In this document: one piece after another, positions 33,910-42,475 of the stretch
Layout: each line of letters opens with the position of its first letter
How positions within the stretch are numbered: the stretch's first letter is position 1
Assembly (NCBI RefSeq): GCF_035440685.1
Contig: NZ_DAORMW010000001.1
Length of the DNA: 64,000 bases
Strand: one strand, 5' to 3'
Source: Accumulibacter appositus
Lineage (GTDB): Bacteria; Pseudomonadota; Gammaproteobacteria; Burkholderiales; Rhodocyclaceae
Made by a program: the position numbers and the translations under genes
The notes under the pieces: generated by a model
The model's input: the letters and a program-made list of their open reading frames with translations, nothing else
Told to the model about the DNA's origin: nothing
Database searches by the model: none

Positions 33910-36691
33910 CGCGACGCAAGTGGCGCAGGTACGCTTCACTTTCGACGGTCGCGAGCTGACGGCGCTGCCCGGCGAAACGATCTGGCAGGCTGCCAGGCGT
34001 GCCGGAACGACGATTCCTCATCTGTGCACGCGGGGGGCGCCGGACTATCGGCCGGGCGGCAACTGCCGCGCGTGCATGGTCGAGATCGACGGCGAACGCA
34101 ACCTGGCGCCGAGTTGCAGCCGCCAGGTCAGCGCAGGAATGGGCGTGCGCAGTGATACTTCCGAGCGCGCGCTGAACAGCCGGCGGCTGGTGATTGAACT
34201 GCTGCTTGCCGAGCAGCCAGCGCGCGCGCTGGCACATGATCGCAACGCGTCGTTCTGGCACTGGGCCGAGCAGCTGGGATTGCAGGGAAGCCGCTTCCCG
34301 CAACGCGCAAGCAGGGTGCCCCCTCCCCCCGCCGACCGCAGCCACCCGGCGATGACCGTTCAGCTCGACGCCTGTATCCACTGCCAGCTGTGCGTGCAGG
34401 CCTGCCGCGACATCCAGGCCAACGACGTCATCGGCATGGCCGGTCGCGGCGCCGCGGCGAAGATCGCCTTCGATGTCGACGACGCCATGGGCGACTCGAG
34501 CTGCGTCGGCTGCGGCGAGTGCGTACAGGCCTGCCCGACCGGCGCGCTGATGGCGACGACGATGCTGGCGGCAGACGGCAGCGGCCTGCTCGCCGCCGGA
34601 GAGACCGTCGACCGCGTCGTACCCAGCGTCTGCCCCTACTGTGGCGTCGGCTGCCAGATCGACTATCAGGTGCGCAACGAGCAGATCGTCGCCGTGACCG
34701 GCCGCAACGGTCCGGCCAACCGCGAGCGCCTGTGCGTCAAGGGACGCTTCGGCTTTGATTACGTGCACTCGCCGCAGCGCCTGTTGAAGCCGCTGATCCG
34801 CCGTGACGACGCCCCCAAGATCCCCGACGCAGCCTTCGACCCGGCCAATCCTTCGACGCACTTTCGCGAGGCGAGCTGGGACGAAGCGCTGCAACGCGCC
34901 GCCGCAGGGCTGCGCTCGCTACGCGACGGACACGGTGGCAACGCGCTCGCCGGCTTCGGTTCGGCGAAATGCAGCAACGAGGAAGCCTACCTGTTCCAGA
35001 AGCTGGTGCGCACCGGCTTCACGACCAACAACGTCGACCATTGCACGCGGCTGTGTCACGCGTCGTCGGTGGCGGCGCTGATCGAAGGCGTCGGTTCGGG
35101 CGCCGTGTCGGCGTCGTTCATGCAGATCGACAACGCCGAGCTGGCGATCCTCATCGGCTGCAACCCGGAAGCCAACCACCCGGTCGCCTCGACCTTCTTC
35201 AAGCGCGCCGCGCGCAAGGGGACGCGGCTGATCGTCATCGATCCGCGCCGGCACGGCCTGGCGCGCTTTGCCGACGAAACACTGCAGTTTCGCCCGGGCA
35301 GCGACGTCGCGCTGCTCAACGCGATGCTGCATACCCTCGTCGACGAGGAACTCTTCGACCCCGCCTACGTCGCCCGCCACACCAGCGGCTTCGAAGCGAT
35401 GCGCGCACACCTGGCGACCTACAGCCCGGAAGCGATGGCCGAGGTCTGCGGCATCGCCGCCGGCAAGATCCGCGAGGTGGCACGCCTCTACGCGCGCTCG
35501 AAAGCGTCGATGATCTTCTGGGGAATGGGCATATCGCAACATGCGCACGGTACCGACAATGCGCGCTGCCTGATCGCGCTGGCGCTGATGACCGGCCACA
35601 TCGGCCGCCCCGGCACCGGCCTGCATCCGCTACGCGGGCAGAACAATGTCCAGGGGGCCTCGGATGCCGGCCTGATCCCGATGGTCCTGCCCGACTACCA
35701 GCCGGTCTCGCTGGCCGCCAACCGCGAGCGCTTCGAAAAGCTCTGGAAGACAACGCTCGATCCGCAGCCCGGGCTGACCGTTGTCGAGATCATGAACGCC
35801 GCCGCGGCCGGCGACATTCGCGGCATGTACATTGTCGGTGAAAACCCGGCGATGTCCGACCCCGATCTGCGACACGCACGCCAGGCGCTGGCGGCGCTCG
35901 AACACCTGGTGGTGCAGGATCTGTTTCTCACGGAAACCGCGATCTACGCCGACGTCATCCTGCCGGCGTCGGCCTGGCCGGAAAAGGAAGGCACGGTGAC
36001 GAACACCAATCGGCAGCTTCAGCTCGGCCGCCAGGCCCTGCCGCTGCCCGGCGATACGCGACCCGACTGGTGGATTATCCAGGAGCTGGCGCGCCGGCTC
36101 GACCTCGACTGGCAATACGACGGGCCGACGGCAGTCTATGCCGAGATGCGCCAGGCGATGCCCTCGCTGGCCAACATCAGCCGGGAACGGCTCGAACGCG
36201 AGGGCTCGGTCAGCTACCCCTGCGCCGGCGAGGACCTGCCCGGCGCCGATGTCGTCTTCGAGAATGGTTTCCCGACGCCGACTGGCCGCGCCGGCTTCGT
36301 CGCCGCCGCGCTGCTGCCGCCCGACGAGGAGCCCAGCGAAGAATACCCGCTGGTGCTATCCACCGGCCGGCTGCTCGAACACTGGCATACCGGCGCCATG
36401 ACCCGGCGCAGCGCTGCGCTCGATGCCCTGGAACCCGAAGCAGTGGTCACCGTCAGCGACGAAGACCTGCGCCGACTTGGCCTCGCCGACGGCGAACGCG
36501 TCCGCCTGCTCACCCGGCGCGGCACAATCGAGGCCACGGCGCACGCCGATCCAGCGGTCGCGCCGGGATCGCTATGGATGCCATTCTGCTTCCACGAAGC
36601 CGCCGCCAATCGCCTGACCAACCCGGTGCTTGACCCCTTCGGAAAAATTCCCGAGTTCAAGTACTGCGCCGTTCGCCTGGAGCGCGCCTGA
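33902..36691 (+). CDS. fdsA: NAD-linked formate dehydrogenase alpha (molybdopterin) subunit
   Basis: 929 residues. N-terminal 2Fe-2S ferredoxin domain (CTRGAPDYRPGGNCRACMVEI), His-Cys 4Fe-4S segment, two 4Fe-4S clusters (CIHCQLCVQACRD and CVGCGECVQACPTGAL), then the Mo-bisMGD catalytic part beginning CPYCGVGCQI. The Mo ligand appears to be Cys385 in the C-T-R-L-C-H motif (nt ~35042-35059), so it is a Cys rather than selenocysteine enzyme. The length fits FdsA. It oxidises formate to CO2 in the cytoplasm. No fdhD/fdsC or fdsD gene follows, so maturation factors must be elsewhere. Confidence 0.92.
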   Translation: MSDATQVAQVRFTFDGRELTALPGETIWQAARRAGTTIPHLCTRGAPDYRPGGNCRACMVEIDGERNLAPSCSRQVSAGMGVRSDTSERALNSRRLVIELLLAEQPARALAHDRNASFWHWAEQLGLQGSRFPQRASRVPPPPADRSHPAMTVQLDACIHCQLCVQACRDIQANDVIGMAGRGAAAKIAFDVDDAMGDSSCVGCGECVQACPTGALMATTMLAADGSGLLAAGETVDRVVPSVCPYCGVGCQIDYQVRNEQIVAVTGRNGPANRERLCVKGRFGFDYVHSPQRLLKPLIRRDDAPKIPDAAFDPANPSTHFREASWDEALQRAAAGLRSLRDGHGGNALAGFGSAKCSNEEAYLFQKLVRTGFTTNNVDHCTRLCHASSVAALIEGVGSGAVSASFMQIDNAELAILIGCNPEANHPVASTFFKRAARKGTRLIVIDPRRHGLARFADETLQFRPGSDVALLNAMLHTLVDEELFDPAYVARHTSGFEAMRAHLATYSPEAMAEVCGIAAGKIREVARLYARSKASMIFWGMGISQHAHGTDNARCLIALALMTGHIGRPGTGLHPLRGQNNVQGASDAGLIPMVLPDYQPVSLAANRERFEKLWKTTLDPQPGLTVVEIMNAAAAGDIRGMYIVGENPAMSDPDLRHARQALAALEHLVVQDLFLTETAIYADVILPASAWPEKEGTVTNTNRQLQLGRQALPLPGDTRPDWWIIQELARRLDLDWQYDGPTAVYAEMRQAMPSLANISRERLEREGSVSYPCAGEDLPGADVVFENGFPTPTGRAGFVAAALLPPDEEPSEEYPLVLSTGRLLEHWHTGAMTRRSAALDALEPEAVVTVSDEDLRRLGLADGERVRLLTRRGTIEATAHADPAVAPGSLWMPFCFHEAAANRLTNPVLDPFGKIPEFKYCAVRLERA

Positions 36692-36696
36692 CGCTC

Positions 36697-37206
36697 ATGA
36701 AGCGCACTGGGATGCCAAAGTTCCTACAATGGCTAGGCATTGGTGTCGCCGTGCTGGCTGCGCTGCTGTGGGTCGCTGGCCAGATCGGCCTGCTCGCTGG
36801 CACGCCGCCGAGCGAGCTGGGCGTGCGCAACGGAAAGCTCGTTCGGCCATTGGAAACACCCAACAGCGTCAGCAGCCAGGCTGGACTTTGGCCGGACCAT
36901 CCGCAGCGTGAGTACGCCGACATCGCGCCGCTTGCCCTGCTGCGCGGCGACGGGCCGGCCACCATCGCCAGGCTCAAAACACTGCTGGCGACCGAGCCGG
37001 GGGCGACCCTCATCGACAGCCGAGCCGACTATCTCTATGTGCAATACACCACCCGAGTGCTGAAATTCGTCGATGACGTCGAATTCTGGTTCGATCCAGG
37101 CAACAAGGTGATCCAGGTGCGCTCGGCTTCGCGCATCGGGCGCAGCGACCTCGGCACCAATCGCCAGCGTATCGAAGCCCTGCGCCAGCGACTCTCGGCG
37201 TCCTGA
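36697..37206 (+). CDS. DUF1499 domain membrane-anchored protein
   Basis: 169 residues starting 5 nt after fdsA (ATG 36712 also possible). An N-terminal transmembrane helix (about 8-30) precedes a DUF1499 domain: PNSVSSQ, YLYVQYTTRVLKFVDDVEFWFD, VIQVRSASRIGRSDLGTNRQRIEALR. The family's function is unknown. It is probably co-transcribed with the formate dehydrogenase genes, but there is no known functional tie. Confidence 0.85.
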   Translation: MKRTGMPKFLQWLGIGVAVLAALLWVAGQIGLLAGTPPSELGVRNGKLVRPLETPNSVSSQAGLWPDHPQREYADIAPLALLRGDGPATIARLKTLLATEPGATLIDSRADYLYVQYTTRVLKFVDDVEFWFDPGNKVIQVRSASRIGRSDLGTNRQRIEALRQRLSAS

Positions 37207-37256
37207 GCGAAGCCAGGCTCTCTCGATCCAACGCCGGCGACAGTGATCGAAGTGGT

Positions 37257-38363
37257 TTATTGTCCCGTCCTGACGCAATTCTTGCCAGCTTGCTTGGCCA
37301 GATAGACGGCCTGGTCTGCCAATTTGATCAGTTCTTCAAAACTTGCCACCGCAGGCGCCCTGGCCGCAACGCCGACACTGATACTGCCGTGCCAGGGCTC
37401 ACCGCCCGTCGGGACGCGCATTGCCGCGACCGATTTCCGGGTCAACTCGGCGATATGCATTCCGCCCTCCTTCTGCGTATCCGGGCAGATGACCAGAAAC
37501 TCGTCGCCACCGAGGCGGCAGACGACGTCGTCACTGCGAAACGAATGCTGCAGCATCTTGGCCAACTCGGTCAGTACGGCGTCGCCCGCGTCATGACCAC
37601 AGGCATCATTGACCTGCTTGAAGTGATCCGCATCGATCATCATGCAGACCAGCGGTGAATCGTTCGCAACCGACTCCTCCCATAGCGATGCGAGCGCCCG
37701 CAGCGCGTGGCGACGATTGGGAAGTCCGGTGAGGGCGTCGGTCAAGGACAGTTCCACCAACTGGAGATTCGCTTCCGACAGTTCCCGCGTACGTTGCCGT
37801 ACCTTCTCTTCGAGCGAGTGATTCAAGGCCAGCAACTCCCGGTTCCTCTCCGAAACCTGCGTGAACAGGCCATTCAGCGCGATGAGCAGCGGCTCGGTGG
37901 CATTGTTTCTGGCTCTCTCCTCTTCCTCATAGGCTCTGCTTGCGTCCATACCGCTCGCAATCGCGGCCATCTGCCTGGCCATATTCTGGTCCGAACCCAG
38001 GATGTGATAGGCGAGCCAGTGGGTGAGAAAGTCAAGAATATGCTTTGCCGCATCGAGACTATCGGGAGAAACACTGGCATGCAAAGCGTTAATCTCGCGC
38101 AGAAAGCCGCGATGCGCTTCAATGTGATGATCCAGATGGCGCCGATCGATTCCCACTTCCGCCATCAAGGCTTCCTCTTCCTGAAAATGGTACTTGGCGT
38201 AAGCGGCCAGCTTCTTGAAAACCTGTTCAAGATCATTGAATGCGACTTTGTTTTCAGCCAGCAGGTAGCCAAACTGGTTGATGATAGCGACCAGATGTTG
38301 ATGCTGATGATCAACATCCGACAGCCCGGTCACAAAGTTCTCGTCCCAATGAAATGATTCCAT
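37257..38363 (-). CDS. Hemerythrin-GGDEF diguanylate cyclase
   Basis: 368 residues from ATG 38363, preceded by GGGAGG; the frame extends further upstream but without family features. About 1-135 is a bacteriohemerythrin domain (HWDENFVTGLSDVDHQHQHLV, HFQEEEALMAE, HLDHHIEAHRGFL, HILGSDQNM) with the His/Glu/Asp di-iron ligand pattern. A linker helix follows, then GGDEF (RLGGDEFLVI at about 295-304). This combination links oxygen, or another hemerythrin ligand, to c-di-GMP synthesis. It converges on the DUF1499 gene (50 nt). Confidence 0.92.
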   Translation of the reverse strand: MESFHWDENFVTGLSDVDHQHQHLVAIINQFGYLLAENKVAFNDLEQVFKKLAAYAKYHFQEEEALMAEVGIDRRHLDHHIEAHRGFLREINALHASVSPDSLDAAKHILDFLTHWLAYHILGSDQNMARQMAAIASGMDASRAYEEEERARNNATEPLLIALNGLFTQVSERNRELLALNHSLEEKVRQRTRELSEANLQLVELSLTDALTGLPNRRHALRALASLWEESVANDSPLVCMMIDADHFKQVNDACGHDAGDAVLTELAKMLQHSFRSDDVVCRLGGDEFLVICPDTQKEGGMHIAELTRKSVAAMRVPTGGEPWHGSISVGVAARAPAVASFEELIKLADQAVYLAKQAGKNCVRTGQ

Positions 38364-38996
38364 ATACGAATTGCCTCCCCCCATTGATTTCCTGCTCTCC
38401 CAAGCGCGACAGAGCGGGCACTTTCCGCAGCGCGATGGCGACTCGGGCCGTCGCCGCTTCCTGAGCGAAGTTCTATGCCCACCGAATGCCGGCAGCCACA
38501 GCTCCGGAGCCGGTGGTGCCAAGCTCAGGCGTCAGCAAGGCGCCGCCCTCGAACGCTCTCTTTTTTTCACGTAAGCAATCCATCCTAGCAAGTTTTCTCG
38601 GAGCTTGCGGGCCAGGGCAATCACCACGATGGCGCGATTGGAATTCTCGCCGAGCGCTTGCCGTGGCTATAGGACGCGCTGGAGCCACGCGAAACAGGAG
38701 GCGGGGCGCATCAGCAAAGCAACCGCACCCCCTCCTTGCTAGCTAGCTAGCTATCTGCGCTCATGGCTTGACCCAGTGCGTTTATGGACCTACCCTCACG
38801 GTTTTCGAATTGCTTTTACATGCTGCGCCGTCGCCGAGCGCCACAGTTCCCCTATCCAGCTGTTCATACAGAAAGATTGATTTGCGGCATCGTCATTGCT
38901 TTTGTGTTGCCTTGACCACGGAGGTATGCAAGGGCCACATGTACCATTGATGGGTCACTTCGCAATTCCAGTTTCTTCATGATTGGAGCTACGTAA
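38364..38996. other. 633-nt divergent intergenic region
   Basis: It separates the hemerythrin-GGDEF gene (minus) and the PEP-CTERM gene (plus). It contains a sigma-54-type promoter at 38885-38900 (listed), a T7 run near 38565 and four tandem copies of GCTA at 38738-38753. No supported gene; the open frames in it lack protein-like features. Confidence 0.6.
38885..38900 (+). promoter_or_regulatory. Sigma-54 (-24/-12) promoter for the PEP-CTERM gene
   Basis: CGGCATCGTCATTGCT matches the TGGCAC-N5-TTGCA consensus with GG at 38886-38887 and GC at 38898-38899, exactly 10 nt apart. It lies about 97 nt before the ATG at 38997. PEP-CTERM genes are often RpoN/PrsR-dependent, which supports it. The first T is C and the sixth base is T rather than C, so strength is uncertain. 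Confidence 0.6.
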
Positions 38997-39830
38997 ATGT
39001 CACACAGGTCCTTCTTCGTCGGCGGTGTTGCCTTTGTGCTCGGCGCCCTCGCATGGCATCCGGCGTCTGCCGTGACCATCACCATCGATGATTTCGTTAC
39101 CGTGCAAAACGCGGAGGTGACTGCCAGCGCCCCCCCGGATGTGTCTACCGGGAGCGCGCTAGCTGCCGCCGGTGTAATTGGCGGCGAGCGCGACCTCTAC
39201 GTAGAAAAAACCGCGGGAGCCGATGGCGAGCGGGTGCGCGCGCGGGTCAACCCGAACGGGGCGACCTTGCTACGCCAGACGATTGATGATGCAAACGGGC
39301 GCGTGGTGCTGACCTGGGACGGAGCCGACGGCCTGTTCGCTCCTGGCCAGGTAAACTACGCCGGCCTTGGCGGGGTCGACTTCACCACTGCGCTGCAGCT
39401 CGACCTCCTGGTAACGTTTTCGGATATCTCGGGTCCGGTTAAGTTTGTCTTCTGGGACGCAACGGACCTCTCGGGGAACACGCACGCCACGACTACGTTC
39501 ACTGTCCCTGGCGCCATTTCTGCCGGCTCGAATGTCTTGCTCTCCAAAACCTTCTTGAACCCCTTGGATTTCACCGCGGCGGGCGGAACCCTGGCCGGTA
39601 TTTTTGGGAACGTCGGGGCAATCCAGATGGAAATCGATGCACGCGGTGTCGAGCAAGAAGCGTGGGACGTGCGCTTCGACTATGTGCGTGCCACTGGCAC
39701 ACCACCGCCAAACCGCGCGCCCGAACCTTCCACACTGGCGCTCCTGGGACTCGGTCTGGTTGGACTGGCACATCGTGCCCGCAGCCAACACCATCATCGC
39801 AACGGCCGGACAGCGCCAACGAAGGCTTGA
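38997..39830 (+). CDS. PEP-CTERM sorting-domain protein
   Basis: 277 residues. Signal peptide 1-25 (ending HPASA). The body is rich in Thr/Gly/Asp beta structure with no recognised domain. The C-terminus has the PEP-CTERM signal: APEPSTLALLGLGLVGLAHRARS, that is a PEP motif, a hydrophobic helix and an Arg cluster. It would be processed by an exosortase and directed to the envelope/exopolysaccharide. An unusual His/Arg-rich tail of about 18 residues follows the Arg cluster. The ribosome binding site is GGAG. Confidence 0.88.
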   Translation: MSHRSFFVGGVAFVLGALAWHPASAVTITIDDFVTVQNAEVTASAPPDVSTGSALAAAGVIGGERDLYVEKTAGADGERVRARVNPNGATLLRQTIDDANGRVVLTWDGADGLFAPGQVNYAGLGGVDFTTALQLDLLVTFSDISGPVKFVFWDATDLSGNTHATTTFTVPGAISAGSNVLLSKTFLNPLDFTAAGGTLAGIFGNVGAIQMEIDARGVEQEAWDVRFDYVRATGTPPPNRAPEPSTLALLGLGLVGLAHRARSQHHHRNGRTAPTKA

Positions 39831-39948
39831 GGACTGCCAAGTCAGCACGGGGTCACCCATTCACTGGTGGCACCCTTCAGTATTGCCGGCGAGATCCCTG
39901 TGCCCGATGCGACCAGCGCGTCTTGGGCTTGGCTGAACCCTGAACGCT

Positions 39949-39983
39949 AAAAAAACGCGGGCCCCGCAACTGCGGCGCCCGCG
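39949..39983 (-). terminator. Intrinsic terminator after tpiA
   Basis: On the minus strand, a 7-bp stem CGCGGGC/GCCCGCG (39956-39962 with 39977-39983), extended by an inner CCGC/GCGG, is followed by seven T (39955-39949). It lies about 20 nt past the tpiA stop, ending the pgk-tpiA transcript. Confidence 0.85.
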
Positions 39984-40001
39984 CTTCCGGGGAGAAACGA
40001 C

Positions 40002-40769
40002 CTACTTGCTGATCGACTCACCCGGCGTAACGATACCCAGGAAGCTATCGGCCTTGAGCGCTGCGCCGCCGATCAGGCCGCCGTCGATGTCCTTCTGAGC
40101 GAGCAGGCCAGCGGCGTTTTCCGGCTTCATCGAGCCACCATACTGGATGCTGATCGACTGCGCGACCTCGTCGCCGAAGAGCTTGGCCAGCAGGCCACGG
40201 ACCAGGGCGTGCGCTTCCTGTGCTTCGGCATCGCTGGCGGTGACGCCGGTGCCGATGGCCCATACCGGCTCATAGGCCACGACGGTACGCAGCGCTTCGT
40301 CGGCGGAAAGACCCGCGTAAGCGCCATTGACCTGCGTCGTGAGCACGCTTTCCAGCTTGCCGCCCTTGCGCTCATCGAGCGTCTCGCCGATGCAGACGAT
40401 CGGACCCATGTCCAGCGAAAGAACCTTCTTGATTTTCTTGTTGACCGTTTCGTCGGTCTCGCCGAAGTAGCTGCGCTGCTCGGAGTGGCCGATGATCACC
40501 ATATCGACGCCAATATCCTTGAGCATGTCGGCACTGACCTTGCCGGTAAAAGCACCCTGGTTTTCCCAGTGCACATCCTGCGCCGCGAGCTTGACGTTGC
40601 TGCCCTTGACCACGTCGGCGACCTTGGCCAGCGCCAGATAGGTGGGAGCGATGGCGACGACGACGTTCTTGATGTCTTTGGCAGCGGCGACCACTTCGCT
40701 GGCCAGCTTGACTGACTCGGCGACGGACTTGTTCATCTTCCAGTTGCCGGCAATAACGATTTTACGCAT
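40002..40769 (-). CDS. tpiA: Triosephosphate isomerase
   Basis: 255 residues from ATG 40769 (AGAAGGA upstream); an earlier in-frame start lacks family features. Catalytic residues are intact: Lys11 in GNWKMN, His95 in IIGHSEQRSYFGE, Glu167 in AYEPVWAIGTG, plus phosphate-binding YGGSMKPEN. It interconverts dihydroxyacetone phosphate and glyceraldehyde 3-phosphate. It is downstream of pgk (72 nt gap between genes), probably in one transcript that ends at the terminator noted. Confidence 0.95.
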   Translation of the reverse strand: MRKIVIAGNWKMNKSVAESVKLASEVVAAAKDIKNVVVAIAPTYLALAKVADVVKGSNVKLAAQDVHWENQGAFTGKVSADMLKDIGVDMVIIGHSEQRSYFGETDETVNKKIKKVLSLDMGPIVCIGETLDERKGGKLESVLTTQVNGAYAGLSADEALRTVVAYEPVWAIGTGVTASDAEAQEAHALVRGLLAKLFGDEVAQSISIQYGGSMKPENAAGLLAQKDIDGGLIGGAALKADSFLGIVTPGESISK

Positions 40770-40841
40770 GGTATTCCTTCTGTTTGTTTGCATGATTCGG
40801 GGAGAAGCACGGCCCCGGCACGCAGCCGGGGCCGTCGCGAC

Positions 40842-42098
40842 TTACTTCTCGGAGAGTGCGGCGACGCCCGGCAGGACCTTGCCTTCGAGGTATTCGAGCG
40901 AGGCGCCGCCACCGGTCGAGGTGTGCGTGACTTTCTTCTCGGCGCCATATTTCTTGGCCGCGGTGGCCGTGTCACCGCCACCGATGACGGTCGTCGCGCC
41001 CTTGGCCGTTGCCTCGACGATGGCGTCGGCCATGGCCTTGGTACCGGCTTCGAACTTGGCGAATTCGAAAACGCCCGCCGGGCCGTTCCAGATGACGGTC
41101 TTGGCGTTGACGATGGCCTCGGTGAACACCTTCGTCGATTCGGGACCGCAATCAAGCCCCAGCCAGCCATCGGGAATCCCGTCGACATCGTTGGCAACGC
41201 CGGTGTTGGCGTCGGCGTCAAACTTGTCGGCGATGATGAAATCGGTCGGCAGCAGGATCTGCTTGCCGTTGGCTTTTGCCTTGGCCATCAGATCCGGGAC
41301 CAGCTTGGCGCCCTCCTCATCGAACAGCGAGTTGCCGATCGGCATTCCGGAAATGACTTTCTTGAAGGTAAACGCCATGCCGCCGCCGATGATGATCTGG
41401 TCGGCCTTGTCGAGCAGGTTGTTGATCAGCTGAATCTTGTCGGCCACCTTGGCGCCACCGAGGATCGCCAGCAGCGGCCGTTGCGGTGATTCGAGCACGG
41501 CCGAGAAAGCCGCCAGTTCCTTGTTCATCAGATAACCCGCCGCCCGCTGCGGCAACTGCACGCCGGTCATCGACGAGTGATCGCGGTGCGCGGTGCCGAA
41601 AGCGTCGTTGATGTAGACGTCGGCCAGCTTGGTCAGCGATGCGCGGAAGGCCTTGACCTTCTCGGGATCGGCCTTGATCTTGCTGACGCTGCCGTCGGCG
41701 CCCTTGACGGTACCCTTGCCTTCTTCCTCGATATGGAAGCGCAGGTTTTCGAGCAGGATGACTTCGCCAGGCTTGATGGCGGCACAGGCGGCTTCGACTT
41801 CCGGACCGACGCAGTCGGAAAGAAAACGCACCGGACGCCCGATCAGGCCTTCCAGTGCGGTAGCCACGGGCTGCAGGCTGAACTGCGGCATGACCTTGCC
41901 GTCAGGACGGCCGAGGTGCGACATGAGAATGACGGCAGCACCCTTGTCCAGGGCCGAGTTGATCGTCGGCAGCGCGGCTTCGATGCGCTTGGTGTTGGTG
42001 ATCGCTCCCGTAACCTTGTCCTGAGGGACGTTGAAATCGACGCGGATCAGGACCCGTTTGCCTTCGAGGGCGAGATCTTCGATGAACAGTTTGGACAT
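40842..42098 (-). CDS. pgk: Phosphoglycerate kinase, long eukaryote-like form
   Basis: 418 residues, about 20-25 longer than the usual bacterial enzyme (near 390-397). Core motifs are present: RVDFNVPQD, ILMSHLGRPDG, VYINDAFGTAHR, LAILGGAKVADKI and GGGDTATAA. The extra segment sits after LENLRFHIEEEGKG (about 125-145), and the downstream pattern (KAFRASLTKLADVYINDAFGTAHR, GLDCGPES, STGGGASLEYLEGK) follows the eukaryotic-type PGK as I know it. It transfers phosphate from 1,3-bisphosphoglycerate to ADP. RBS GAGGAAAAC. Convergence or transfer cannot be told apart without a tree. Confidence 0.94.
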   Translation of the reverse strand: MSKLFIEDLALEGKRVLIRVDFNVPQDKVTGAITNTKRIEAALPTINSALDKGAAVILMSHLGRPDGKVMPQFSLQPVATALEGLIGRPVRFLSDCVGPEVEAACAAIKPGEVILLENLRFHIEEEGKGTVKGADGSVSKIKADPEKVKAFRASLTKLADVYINDAFGTAHRDHSSMTGVQLPQRAAGYLMNKELAAFSAVLESPQRPLLAILGGAKVADKIQLINNLLDKADQIIIGGGMAFTFKKVISGMPIGNSLFDEEGAKLVPDLMAKAKANGKQILLPTDFIIADKFDADANTGVANDVDGIPDGWLGLDCGPESTKVFTEAIVNAKTVIWNGPAGVFEFAKFEAGTKAMADAIVEATAKGATTVIGGGDTATAAKKYGAEKKVTHTSTGGGASLEYLEGKVLPGVAALSEK

Positions 42099-42475
42099 GT
42101 TTTCCTCGAGAAAGAGTGGTTGTTGATTTAAGGCGGACTAAGAATTGAAAATGGCATGGTGTCTCCGTTTCGGCTACAAAACGACCCCTCAACAGAGCAC
42201 CTTTCAGCCACTGCGTTGAGAACAGGGAACATCGGGGAAAGCGTTTTAACCACGCAGACGAAGTATCCTTGGCGCCGCTTCCCGAGTCAAATGCCCGTGC
42301 CGAGATCGCGGCGAGCAGTCCCTCGAATAGCGCGACAGGTCATCTTCCGAGCGCTGGAAACTGTTTTTCAGGCGTACAGGCAAGGTGGCGGCCAGTGCCA
42401 TTTGTTTGTGGTTACGGAATATACAAGAAGGCCATTTCGGGCTTCCGGAAATACCCAGGCAGCCAGACACAAGCA
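42099..42475. other. 377-nt intergenic region upstream of pgk
   Basis: It lies between the carbamoyltransferase stop and the pgk start, both on the minus strand. It must hold the pgk promoter, but no convincing -35/-10 pair or terminator was seen. Nothing else recognised. Confidence 0.5.

Noticed and set aside
31903..33939. 678-codon open frame on the minus strand opposite the formate dehydrogenase beta subunit
   Set aside because: It is a shadow caused by high GC codon bias; the opposite frame has complete NuoE/NuoF motifs, and the shadow translation is low-complexity Arg/Ala/Gln-rich.
38738..38753. Four tandem GCTA copies as a microsatellite or phase-variation tract
   Set aside because: Only 16 nt, not in a coding or clear promoter position.
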